Shown here in pieces: positions 1 to 4,964 of a stretch of DNA of 5,277 nt. Position 1 is the first letter of the stretch, and each line of letters starts with the position of its first letter. A program made the translations under genes and the position numbers. Below the pieces are notes generated by a model, which did not search any database, was not told the origin of the DNA, and saw only the letters and a program-made list of their open reading frames with translations. Origin of the DNA: CAYMOV01 sp964392085 (GTDB lineage Bacteria > Oederibacteriota > Muellerivitia > Muellerivitales > Muellerivitaceae); the NCBI GenBank assembly GCA_964392085.1, contig CAYMOV010000170.1, positions 1-5,277 of the forward strand, given 5' to 3'.

Positions 1-180
1 CGGCCCAGCATGACCAGCGAGAAGGAGCAACAGCTCCTCGAACTCTGGACCCAGAGGCTTTGGAAGCCCAGCCGCCGCATCGGGTTCGAGGGGACCACGT
101 TCTATTGGGCCGACCGGAAGGCCGTGCTGGAACTGTACGTCTCGAGCGGCATCTGCAACCTGATCCACCGGTTGCAGTAA
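1..180 (+). CDS. C-terminal part of an unrecognised protein (5' end outside window)
   Basis: The frame is open from base 1 to a TAA at 178-180, giving 59 residues. An in-frame ATG at 10-12 could start a 56-residue protein, but any ribosome binding site for it would lie outside the window, so a truncated longer gene is equally possible. The readable end is rich in aromatic and basic residues (LWTQRLWKPSRRIGF, then TTFYWADRKAVLELYV) and has a single cysteine near the C-terminus. There is no signal peptide or membrane segment. I do not recognise the family. Codon use is GC-rich, like the genes from 1054 onward and unlike the AT-richer gene that follows. Its stop lies 28 bp before the first copy of the intergenic repeat. 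Confidence 0.55.
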   Translation, partial: RPSMTSEKEQQLLELWTQRLWKPSRRIGFEGTTFYWADRKAVLELYVSSGICNLIHRLQ

Positions 181-205
181 GGCCGGACGAAGCTTAAGGC
201 TCGGG

Positions 206-237
206 TTAGCCCACGACGGGGACCCGACGCGGACAAA
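206..237 (+). repeat. Intergenic ~30-bp repeat, copy 1 (degenerate)
   Basis: Contains the blocks CCACGA (211-216), GGGACCCG (219-226) and GGACAA (231-236) in the same order and spacing as copy 2 at 900-929. I count 21 of 30 identical positions between 208-237 and 900-929. The left arm has changed, so the outer TGTCCA/TGGACA pairing of the other copies is lost here. A different hairpin is possible instead: TCGGGT (201-206) can pair with ACCCGA (222-227), with CCC/GGG inside it. The element lies 28 bp after the upstream stop codon and 49 bp before the next start. Confidence 0.55.
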
Positions 238-286
238 TGAAAGATAATAAATGACGGTGTCAAATTAGAGATTGGGAGGATGTTAA

Positions 287-871
287 ATGCCGTCGCTTCC
301 AATGTATCTTGAAAAAAATGATCTGCCCTTAGTCCAAGGATGGCTTAATGAGGATTTAGAGATCGCCTACTTGGTATCTGATGGTCCTAAACGTTGGCGG
401 GCTTCAAAAACGGTTGAGAAATTAACTGATGGGGTTTATACACTTTGGCACATTCCAACGGGCCCACTTATTCTTCTCCCGCCAAAAGACGAAAAGTTCA
501 ATGGAGTTATTTCGGACCCTTGGAAGGGTTGGAACGAATTACGAACCGGGGCTGACCCGACTAAACCTTATTTTGGCCCCGGTTATGTGGGGGTCCTCGA
601 CTTAGATATCCGGACGAATTCCAAAGTGGAACCCGAAAAAATAGGTATCTCGTCCTTTGGGTGGATCGGGAATTACTTCAGCGTTTTAGGTAATAAGGCT
701 GACCCGGCGACAAAACTGTGGTGGGAAAAATTGAAAAAATGGGCGAAGAAAAACGCAACAAAAATTCCCCGGATAGGGCCGGTAGACGGACCGAAAGCAG
801 AAATTTGGGCTTTTCCACATGCGTTGAAAGCGATCCAAACAGGCAAGCCGAGACGCGATAACCCGTTTTGA
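287..871 (+). CDS. Unrecognised 194-residue soluble protein in AT-rich DNA
   Basis: The ATG at 287 is preceded by a strong Shine-Dalgarno GGGAGGA (274-280) with a 6-nt spacer, so the start is secure; the stop is TGA 869-871. The product is a cytoplasmic-looking globular protein with no signal peptide, transmembrane helix or cysteine. It is rich in Trp, Pro and Gly, with notable segments such as WHIPTGPLILLPP (residues ~54-66), DPWKGWNELR (~77-86), PYFGPGYVGVLDLDIR (~94-109), SSFGWIGNYF (~122-131) and a basic stretch WWEKLKKWAKKNATKIPR (~145-162), ending in RRDNPF. I cannot assign a function; it resembles uncharacterised conserved proteins with no named domain. Base composition is strikingly lower in GC than the flanking genes (for example 301-360 is about 35% GC, against about 70% in 3541-3600), suggesting acquisition from elsewhere. 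It is bracketed by two copies of the intergenic repeat. Confidence 0.85.
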   Translation: MPSLPMYLEKNDLPLVQGWLNEDLEIAYLVSDGPKRWRASKTVEKLTDGVYTLWHIPTGPLILLPPKDEKFNGVISDPWKGWNELRTGADPTKPYFGPGYVGVLDLDIRTNSKVEPEKIGISSFGWIGNYFSVLGNKADPATKLWWEKLKKWAKKNATKIPRIGPVDGPKAEIWAFPHALKAIQTGKPRRDNPF

Positions 872-899
872 ATGTTTAAATGTATTGCGAGTTTTTAGC

Positions 900-929
900 T
901 GTCCACGATTGGGACCCGGGTTGGACAAG
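900..929 (+). repeat. Intergenic ~30-bp palindromic repeat, copy 2
   Basis: TGTCCA (900-905) and TGGACA (922-927) form a perfect 6-bp inverted repeat around a 16-nt interior. I count 24 of 30 positions identical to copy 3 (2057-2086) and 21 of 30 to copy 1 (208-237), all in the same orientation. A TTAGC at 895-899 also matches 206-210 beside copy 1, offset by 3 nt. It starts 28 bp after the stop codon of the 194-residue gene. No T-run follows, so it is not a standard intrinsic terminator. Confidence 0.65.
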
Positions 930-1040
930 TGGAGAAGTGTTGATTTAACATCAAGGGGAAAGGGCGGATTTAAACCTCATTTTGCGTAGACAAGACCGGT
1001 TCCGGGGGGATCCATCTGATGAGGGGCGGTTTAACCCATC

Positions 1041-1053
1041 GGGGGTGTTCTCA
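1041..1053 (+). promoter_or_regulatory. Ribosome binding site that decides the methyltransferase start
   Basis: A GGGGG tract at 1041-1045 lies 8 nt before the ATG at 1054. The alternative upstream TTG at 982 has its nearest purine-rich run (GGGCGG, 962-967) 14 nt away, which is too far. The 24 residues between TTG and ATG have a composition unlike the rest of the protein, so the ATG is preferred. Confidence 0.5.
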
Positions 1054-1767
1054 ATGGCCTTGGACGATTTCTTGGATCCCCAAAAACACCCGGTAAAAAC
1101 CGTCGGTGGGATCCCATCTTTTGTCGAAGGGATGTCGGGGGAAGACGAGAAGTGGAACCGCGTTTATGAGCGCCTGGCCCCCTATTATGGTTTCGTCGAG
1201 AGGTCCTTCGGCCGACTCGTCATGGGCTTGGATGTGGCGGCGGAATGGAAAAAAACCGCCTCCATGGCCGGGTTCACCGCGGGAAGCTCCCTCCTGGAAG
1301 TTTCCCCCGGTTCTGGGGTCTATCAGCCCTTTCTCCGGGATCAAATCGGCCCATCGGGAACCTTGGTTTCGCTGGATTTATCCATGGGGATGCTCCGGGC
1401 CTGCAGGGGACAGGGGGATTTCCTGCGTTTAAACCCGCTATTGGTCCATGGGAATGGGTCCAATCTCCCGTTTCGGGACGGCGTCTTTGACGGGCTCTTC
1501 AATGTCGGCAGCATCAACCTGTTTTCCGAGCCCGAAAAGGCCCTACTGGAATTCGCCCGGGTGGTGAAGAAGGGGGGGAAGGTCGTCATCGGGGACGAGG
1601 GGTTCCCATCGGGCAAGCCGGAGGGCTTCCGGCAAAGAATGCTCGCGAAAATGAACCCCGGTTTCTTAAAATGCAAGGTCCCGACATTGCCGGATCCGCT
1701 GGTACTGAAAAGTGTCCAGTGGCTTTTCAACGGTTGCCTTTACCTTCTTGTGGCTGAACGAAAGTAG
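1054..1767 (+). CDS. Class I SAM-dependent methyltransferase (UbiE/Methyltransf_11-like)
   Basis: A 237-residue protein, read from the ATG at 1054; the frame extends upstream to a TTG at 982 (261 residues), but that start is less likely. It has the Rossmann-type methyltransferase order: an N-terminal helical lid (EKWNRVYERLAPYYGF, about 32-47), motif I as LLEVSPGSGVY (80-90), an acidic residue ending beta-2 (D108 in VSLDLS), the HGNGSNLPF segment (about 132-140) that usually contacts the adenine, motif II/beta-4 GLFNVGSINLF (147-157), and the post-strand GGKVVIGDEG (174-183). Family knowledge says it transfers a methyl group from SAM to a small molecule or lipid; the substrate cannot be read here. 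Motif I is unusual: the common D-x-G-x-G-x-G appears as E-V-S-P-G-S-G. No quinone biosynthesis genes are adjacent, so no ubiE name is given. It is cytoplasmic with no membrane segment. Confidence 0.85.
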   Translation: MALDDFLDPQKHPVKTVGGIPSFVEGMSGEDEKWNRVYERLAPYYGFVERSFGRLVMGLDVAAEWKKTASMAGFTAGSSLLEVSPGSGVYQPFLRDQIGPSGTLVSLDLSMGMLRACRGQGDFLRLNPLLVHGNGSNLPFRDGVFDGLFNVGSINLFSEPEKALLEFARVVKKGGKVVIGDEGFPSGKPEGFRQRMLAKMNPGFLKCKVPTLPDPLVLKSVQWLFNGCLYLLVAERK

Positions 1768-1770
1768 GGC

Positions 1771-1799
1771 GCCATCACCGGAAAGCCATCACCTTCCGG
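1771..1799 (+). repeat. Short direct repeat forming a hairpin after the methyltransferase
   Basis: GCCATCACC occurs at 1771-1779 and again at 1785-1793. Overlapping this, CCGGAA (1778-1783) and TTCCGG (1794-1799) form a perfect 6-bp inverted repeat with a 10-nt loop. It begins 4 bp after the methyltransferase stop codon. It could serve as a transcript-end hairpin, but no T-run follows, so I do not call a Rho-independent terminator. Confidence 0.4.
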
Positions 1800-1809
1800 G
1801 GCGGCTAAT

Positions 1810-1823
1810 GGGATTCGCATCCC
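1810..1823 (+). repeat. Small stem-loop in the gap before the 50-residue gene
   Basis: GGGAT (1810-1814) and ATCCC (1819-1823) pair across a TCGC tetraloop. It is followed immediately by TGGGACCCG, a 9-mer also found inside repeat copy 2, though the surrounding sequence does not match well enough to call a fourth copy. Purpose unknown. Confidence 0.3.
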
Positions 1824-1870
1824 TGGGACCCGTTGTGCTGACCTCAAGATTGAAATCGGGTTGATCCTCA

Positions 1871-1877
1871 AAGGGGG
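1871..1877 (+). promoter_or_regulatory. Shine-Dalgarno supporting a GTG start at 1886
   Basis: AAGGGGG lies 8 nt before the GTG at 1886. An in-frame TGA at 1862 rules out any longer form, and the next starts (GTG 1922, ATG 1925) would cut off the conserved-looking NKEWH segment and have no such site. Confidence 0.6.
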
Positions 1878-1885
1878 TATTTCAG

Positions 1886-2038
1886 GTGGGCAAGGTCAAC
1901 AAGGAGTGGCATGGAAAAAACGTGATGCCGAAAAATCCGACGGTTGAACAACGCCTGAGTTGGCACGTCAAGCATGCGAGGTGTTGCGGGTGCAGGCCCA
2001 TGCCCGCGTCCTTGAAGGCGCGGTTGAAAATCAGATAA
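1886..2038 (+). CDS. 50-residue Cys/His-containing small protein
   Basis: GTG 1886 to TAA 2036-2038, 50 residues. The sequence runs MGKVNKEWHGKN, then VMPKNPTVEQRLSWHVKHA, then RCCGCRPMPASLKARLKIR. The pattern N-K-E-W-H, M-P-K-N-P-T, E-Q-R-L-x-W-H-x-x-H-A followed by C-x-C-R-P-M-P matches my recollection of a widespread family of uncharacterised ~45-60-residue bacterial proteins; this is memory, not a search. Residues able to bind a metal are H9, H27, H30, C33, C34 and C36, so a small Zn or Fe site is a plausible inference. The protein is basic and has no membrane segment. It has its own Shine-Dalgarno. It sits 118 bp after the methyltransferase and 81 bp before the dehydrogenase, with repeat copy 3 starting 16 bp after its stop. 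No function is known to me. Confidence 0.7.
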   Translation: MGKVNKEWHGKNVMPKNPTVEQRLSWHVKHARCCGCRPMPASLKARLKIR

Positions 2039-2054
2039 AGGACAGGTTCTCCAA

Positions 2055-2086
2055 TTTGTCCACGAAAGGGAGCTCGGTTGGACAAA
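2055..2086 (+). repeat. Intergenic ~30-bp palindromic repeat, copy 3 (best arms)
   Basis: TTTGTCCA (2055-2062) and TGGACAAA (2079-2086) form a perfect 8-bp inverted repeat with a 16-nt interior, the same interior length as copy 2. Inside it, CGA (2063-2065) can pair with TCG (2074-2076), extending the hairpin. It matches copy 2 at 24 of 30 positions. It lies 16 bp after the 50-residue gene and 33 bp before the dehydrogenase start, so it could equally be an operator or a leader structure for the dehydrogenase. A run of A, not T, follows, which argues against a + strand terminator. Confidence 0.65.
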
Positions 2087-2119
2087 AAAGAGGGTTCGTG
2101 ACCGTCCTAAGGGGAATGA

Positions 2120-2881
2120 ATGGAAACCACCGGGAACACGATCCTGATCACTGGGGGAGGGTCCGGCATAGGCCGGGGCTTGGCCGAGGCCTTTCATGCC
2201 TCCGGAAACAAGGTCATCATCGCGGGCAGGCGGGAAGGCGCGCTACAGGAGACGGTTCAGAAAAGCCCGGGCATGGAATACCTGGTATTCGACCAGGCTG
2301 ATCCCGGTCAACTGGGTGATTTCGCGGCTGGATTGAAAAGGCGATTCCCGAACCTGAACGTTCTCATCAACAACGCCGGAATCCAGCGGGTTGAGGACCT
2401 GACGTCCGGTGAGGTCGCCGACGCCGAGGCGACCCTCCAGACCAACCTGCTGGGTCCGATCCGAATCACGGCCGCGCTGGTCCGGCAACTCATGAGCCGA
2501 CCCCAGGGCGCGATCCTGAACATCTCTTCGACCCTCGCGATGGTGCCCGCGGCCTTGTTGCCGTCCTACTGCGCGAGCAAGGCGGCGATCCACTCCTACA
2601 CCCAATCCCTGCGCTATCAACTCAGGGATTCAACGGTCCAGGTCATCGAGATCATGCCGCCCTGGGTGCAGACCGAATTGCAGGGGAACCGCGGCATGAA
2701 CCCCAAGGCCATGCCGCTCAACGACTATATCTCCGAAACGATGGCCGTATTAAGACATCACCCGGGGGTCATGGAGATCGTGAGCGATCGCGCGAAGCCG
2801 ATGCGTTACGCGGAACGGGGCGATTACGACTCGTTCTTCAGCAAATACAACGAAGGGTGGGCCGCATCGCAGGAACGATGA
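2120..2881 (+). CDS. Short-chain dehydrogenase/reductase, DltE-like group
   Basis: 253 residues, the usual size for a classical SDR. The ATG at 2120 has AAGGGG (2109-2114) 5 nt upstream. The Rossmann cofactor motif TGGGSGIG is at 11-18; arginines at 37-38 at the end of beta-2 suggest a preference for NADP(H). The NNAG structural motif is at 84-87, followed by IQR, a combination I associate with the COG3967 DltE-like group. The catalytic set is complete: N109, S137, Y150 and K154 (YCASK). The PPWVQTEL segment (about 180-187) corresponds to the usual PG-x-x-x-T region, with PP in place of PG. The enzyme should catalyse NAD(P)-dependent oxidation or reduction of a hydroxyl/carbonyl substrate in the cytoplasm; the substrate cannot be inferred. 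No teichoic acid D-alanylation genes are nearby, so a dltE role should not be assumed. Confidence 0.92.
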   Translation: METTGNTILITGGGSGIGRGLAEAFHASGNKVIIAGRREGALQETVQKSPGMEYLVFDQADPGQLGDFAAGLKRRFPNLNVLINNAGIQRVEDLTSGEVADAEATLQTNLLGPIRITAALVRQLMSRPQGAILNISSTLAMVPAALLPSYCASKAAIHSYTQSLRYQLRDSTVQVIEIMPPWVQTELQGNRGMNPKAMPLNDYISETMAVLRHHPGVMEIVSDRAKPMRYAERGDYDSFFSKYNEGWAASQER

Positions 2882-2979
2882 ACCCACGGGATCGTTTTAC
2901 CGATTTCAAAAGGATTGGAGACGTCCGCCCCGGGGGCGCGGTTTGGCCCGTGGGAAACAACTCGATCAAGTCGCGCTAA
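2878..2979 (+). CDS. Possible 33-residue ORF overlapping the dehydrogenase stop (ATGA)
   Basis: An ATG at 2878-2880 overlaps the dehydrogenase TGA at 2879-2881 in the ATGA arrangement often seen in translational coupling. It runs to TAA 2977-2979 and encodes a basic 33-residue peptide with MNPRDRFTDFKRIGDV at its start. The only ribosome-binding-like sequence is AGGA at 2871-2874, just 3 nt away. The peptide resembles nothing I know and the overlap could be chance, so this is a weak call. Confidence 0.2.
   Translation: MNPRDRFTDFKRIGDVRPGGAVWPVGNNSIKSR
2883..2954 (+). repeat. 8-bp inverted repeat spanning the dehydrogenase/609-residue gene gap
   Basis: CCCACGGG (2883-2890) and CCCGTGGG (2947-2954) are perfect reverse complements 56 bp apart. 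Between them are a small ATCG/CGAT stem (2891-2894 with 2901-2904) and a GC-rich CGCCCC/GGGGCG pair. It could fold as a branched structure after the dehydrogenase stop. No T-run follows. Confidence 0.3.
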
Positions 2980-2991
2980 AAAGGAAGCCTC

Positions 2992-4821
2992 ATGGGCATG
3001 TTCTCCGGTTCCATCCATCTTAAGGGGTCCGATGCCAGTTCGGTGGTCGCGGTCCTGGAGAAAATCCACAAGGTCCACGGCGCCAAGTTCATGGTCGAGG
3101 ACGCGCCGGGGGGCTGGTGCAGCGTCTTCCCGAACAACAGCGGGCAAGACAGTGAACTGGCCCGGGAAATCATGAAATCCTTCCACCACAAGTCCATCTA
3201 CCTGGTGGTGCACGATTCGGACATCCTTTCCATCGATATCCACGACGGGGAATCACGGTTCCAAACCTACAACAACCGGCCCGATTATTTCGGGGAGAAG
3301 CTCCCCCCGGATCAAGTCCGGGCGCTGACGGCCTTCCCCGAAAACCTTTCCTTCTTCGCCGCTCCGGGGAAGATGCCGAAGCTTCAGGGGCTCTTCTCCC
3401 CCTTGGGCGAGGTGGTTTTCGTGGACGACACCCTCCGGTCCATCGCCAAGATCCTGGGCGTCCCCCAGGCCGCCTTCAGTTACGAAACCATCGAGATGGG
3501 GGAGTACATCTCCCAGGCCCGCCTGAAAAAACTGGTCCCCGTGCCGGCCAAGGGGACGGACCAGGCGGCCCTGGCGGTGGTCAAGGAAGCCATCCAAACG
3601 CTCAAAAAGTCCCAATGGCTCCTTTTCGAGAAGAAAGGGGGGCCTCACCATGGGGGTTTTCCATTCCGTTGGGGGAAGGACCCCGAAACGGGCCATGTGG
3701 GGATCACCTATCACAAGACGGGCTTGGGGGAGGGAAAACTCGTTTGGTCCTCCGGGGAAGTCCATTTGAAACCGGTGGAAAAAAGGTGGGATCTACAACC
3801 GTTCGGGGACGTGGGCCTTCATTTGGCTTGGGACAAGGACCGGCGAACCCATCGGGTGGAGGACAATGAGGGTCGCGTGGTTTGCGAACTGCCCCCCGGC
3901 CTGGAGGCGAGAAACGCCCAGTTCACGCCGGACCAAAGCCTGATGGTCTGGGGCGATGAGCGGCTGGTGTATTGGTTCGACCTGAAAACCCACCAAGAGG
4001 GGCGGGTGGACCTGTCGGTACTGCCCGAGACGAAGCTTCCGGTGCCCCAGGTGCCGTTGCCGGAAGCCTTCAAGCGCGCCTTCGACCGCCCCTATCCCCC
4101 CAGGGTCACCGTGGGTCCGGGGCCTTACCTGACCGTCTCCCAGGGGCCCCATTTCCTTCTCTGGGACTGGATCCAACGCCAGGTGGCCGGTTACGGCCGG
4201 CCCCAGTTCCCTTTTTACACCCAGGAACTGTTGGCCGAGGGCCTTTGGCGCAAGGAATCGCCGGAGCTTTGGGAGCCCACCGAAAACTTCATCCTGCGGT
4301 TTAAGAACAATCCCGATCGAGTCACCCAGTTGAGGCAGTTTTTCGACCCGGCTTCGAACTATGTATTCTTGGGCGACGGGCATTTCTTGGCCAAATTCGA
4401 CATGAAAGGACTGCTGGCGGGCCGAGGGGGGCCGATCCTGGCCGAGTGGGCCTTGTTTTATACGGCTTGTCCCGCGGGACGGTTCCAGGAATTCGGCAAT
4501 TCGGGTGGATGCCGGTTTCCCATGCTTTTTGACGCGGTTTCGGGGTTGTGGATTTTCGGGGACATGATGGGGGTCTTGCGGGCCTTGGACCCGGCCACCC
4601 ACCGGCTTTACCGCCTGGTGGAGATGCCGAGGCGGGTGGAGGCCTTCCGGTTTGAATCCGAGGAGGGCGGGAAGTGCTTCATCGCATTGGGCCTCATCCA
4701 CAAGGAACTTTATAAGTACGACAGCGCCCTGCAGGTTTACGACCTTCGGAAGCTTTTGGACCAAAAAACCGAGGACGGCTCGGGATTCAAAATCCTCAAG
4801 CCGAATCCACCGGAAGGCTGA
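2992..4821 (+). CDS. 609-residue unrecognised protein with a beta-propeller-like C-terminal half
   Basis: The ATG at 2992 has AAGGA (2981-2985) 6 nt upstream; an ATG at 2998 is a close alternative. No signal peptide or membrane helix is seen, so it is probably cytoplasmic. The first ~185 residues look like a separate alpha/beta domain: GSIHLKGSDASSVVAVLEKIHKV near the start, WCSVFP (42-47), a strand pair YLVVHDSDILSIDIHDG (70-86), and VVFVDDTLRSIAKILGVP (141-158). A helical linker follows (about 195-215). From about 266 to 590, short strands and turns recur with a G-D then D pattern: WGDERLVYWFD (320-330), LGDGHFLAKFD (460-470) and FGDMMGVLRALD (522-533), plus a related LTVSQGPHFLLWDW (380-393). 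This spacing suits blades of a WD40/YVTN-type beta-propeller, which usually acts as a binding scaffold, but the family is not recognised. The gene stands 110 bp from the dehydrogenase; no functional link can be read. Confidence 0.85.
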   Translation: MGMFSGSIHLKGSDASSVVAVLEKIHKVHGAKFMVEDAPGGWCSVFPNNSGQDSELAREIMKSFHHKSIYLVVHDSDILSIDIHDGESRFQTYNNRPDYFGEKLPPDQVRALTAFPENLSFFAAPGKMPKLQGLFSPLGEVVFVDDTLRSIAKILGVPQAAFSYETIEMGEYISQARLKKLVPVPAKGTDQAALAVVKEAIQTLKKSQWLLFEKKGGPHHGGFPFRWGKDPETGHVGITYHKTGLGEGKLVWSSGEVHLKPVEKRWDLQPFGDVGLHLAWDKDRRTHRVEDNEGRVVCELPPGLEARNAQFTPDQSLMVWGDERLVYWFDLKTHQEGRVDLSVLPETKLPVPQVPLPEAFKRAFDRPYPPRVTVGPGPYLTVSQGPHFLLWDWIQRQVAGYGRPQFPFYTQELLAEGLWRKESPELWEPTENFILRFKNNPDRVTQLRQFFDPASNYVFLGDGHFLAKFDMKGLLAGRGGPILAEWALFYTACPAGRFQEFGNSGGCRFPMLFDAVSGLWIFGDMMGVLRALDPATHRLYRLVEMPRRVEAFRFESEEGGKCFIALGLIHKELYKYDSALQVYDLRKLLDQKTEDGSGFKILKPNPPEG

Positions 4822-4849
4822 GGGGGAAAACCCGATCCCCGGAACAATC

Positions 4850-4870
4850 CGGCCTAAACACTTGAGGCCG
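4850..4870 (+). repeat. Hairpin downstream of the 609-residue gene
   Basis: CGGCCT (4850-4855) and AGGCCG (4865-4870) form a perfect 6-bp stem with a 9-nt loop, 28 bp after the stop codon. The position suits the end of a transcript, but there is no T-run after it, so intrinsic termination is uncertain. Confidence 0.35.
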
Positions 4871-4929
4871 ATTCCGTCCGCGCGCCGACGCCCCACTTGA
4901 CCCACCCGAATCGCCACCCCAAATTAAGC

Positions 4930-4958
4930 TTGACTAACGTTACACCTTATGGTGTAAT
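4930..4958 (+). promoter_or_regulatory. Sigma70-type promoter of the ArsR-type gene
   Basis: TTGACT (4930-4935, 5 of 6 to TTGACA), a 17-nt spacer and TGTAAT (4953-4958, 5 of 6 to TATAAT) make the only near-consensus promoter in the window. Transcription would be expected to start about 7 nt after the -10 box, at or next to the A of the ATG at 4965, so the mRNA would have little or no leader. The only purine run before the ATG (AAAGG, 4959-4963) is 1 nt away, too close to act as a Shine-Dalgarno. Confidence 0.75.
4940..4957 (+). promoter_or_regulatory. Operator-like inverted repeat over the -10 box
   Basis: TTACACC (4940-4946) and GGTGTAA (4951-4957) are perfect 7-bp reverse complements around TTAT. 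The right arm covers five of the six -10 bases, and the left arm lies in the spacer, so a bound dimer would block RNA polymerase. Winged-helix ArsR dimers commonly bind palindromes of this size in their own promoters, so the adjacent gene product is the natural candidate (inference). Confidence 0.75.
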
Positions 4959-4964
4959 AAAGGC

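Noticed and set aside
243..248. GATAAT as a -10 box for the 194-residue gene
   Set aside because: It matches 5 of 6, but no -35-like hexamer lies 16-18 nt upstream (the sequence there is GGACCC-like), so a promoter cannot be supported.
982..1053. TTG start extending the methyltransferase by 24 residues
   Set aside because: The nearest purine-rich run is 14 nt away, TTG is a rare start, and the added residues do not resemble a methyltransferase N-terminus. The ATG at 1054 has a better placed GGGGG.
1778..1799. Rho-independent terminator after the methyltransferase
   Set aside because: The 6-bp stem is real, but it is followed by GC-rich sequence rather than a T-run.
1814..1843. Fourth copy of the intergenic repeat
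   Set aside because: Only the 9-mer TGGGACCCG is shared; over the full 30 positions just about half match and the inverted arms are missing.
206..2086. The palindromic repeats as integron attC sites
   Set aside because: GTTGGAC in copies 2 and 3 fits GTTRRRY, and the position after stop codons is suggestive. However, the whole element is about 30 bp, against at least ~55 bp for attC. There is no proper RYYYAAC partner or paired L boxes, and no integrase is in view.
1868..2197. 109-codon minus-strand ORF over the gap before the dehydrogenase
   Set aside because: It is antisense to the well-started 50-residue gene and the dehydrogenase 5' end, and its sequence is not protein-like.
1960..2301. 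113-codon + strand ORF overlapping the small gene and the dehydrogenase
   Set aside because: It overlaps two better-supported genes in another frame, and its product is Arg/Gly/His-rich frame-shifted sequence.
3253..3765. 170-codon minus-strand ORF
   Set aside because: Antisense shadow of the 609-residue gene; no ribosome binding site or recognisable protein pattern.
3793..4917. Long 374-codon ORF on the minus strand
   Set aside because: It lies antisense to the 609-residue gene in GC-rich DNA, where stop codons are rare on the opposite strand. Its translation is Pro/Gly/Arg/Gln-rich low-quality sequence with no motif.
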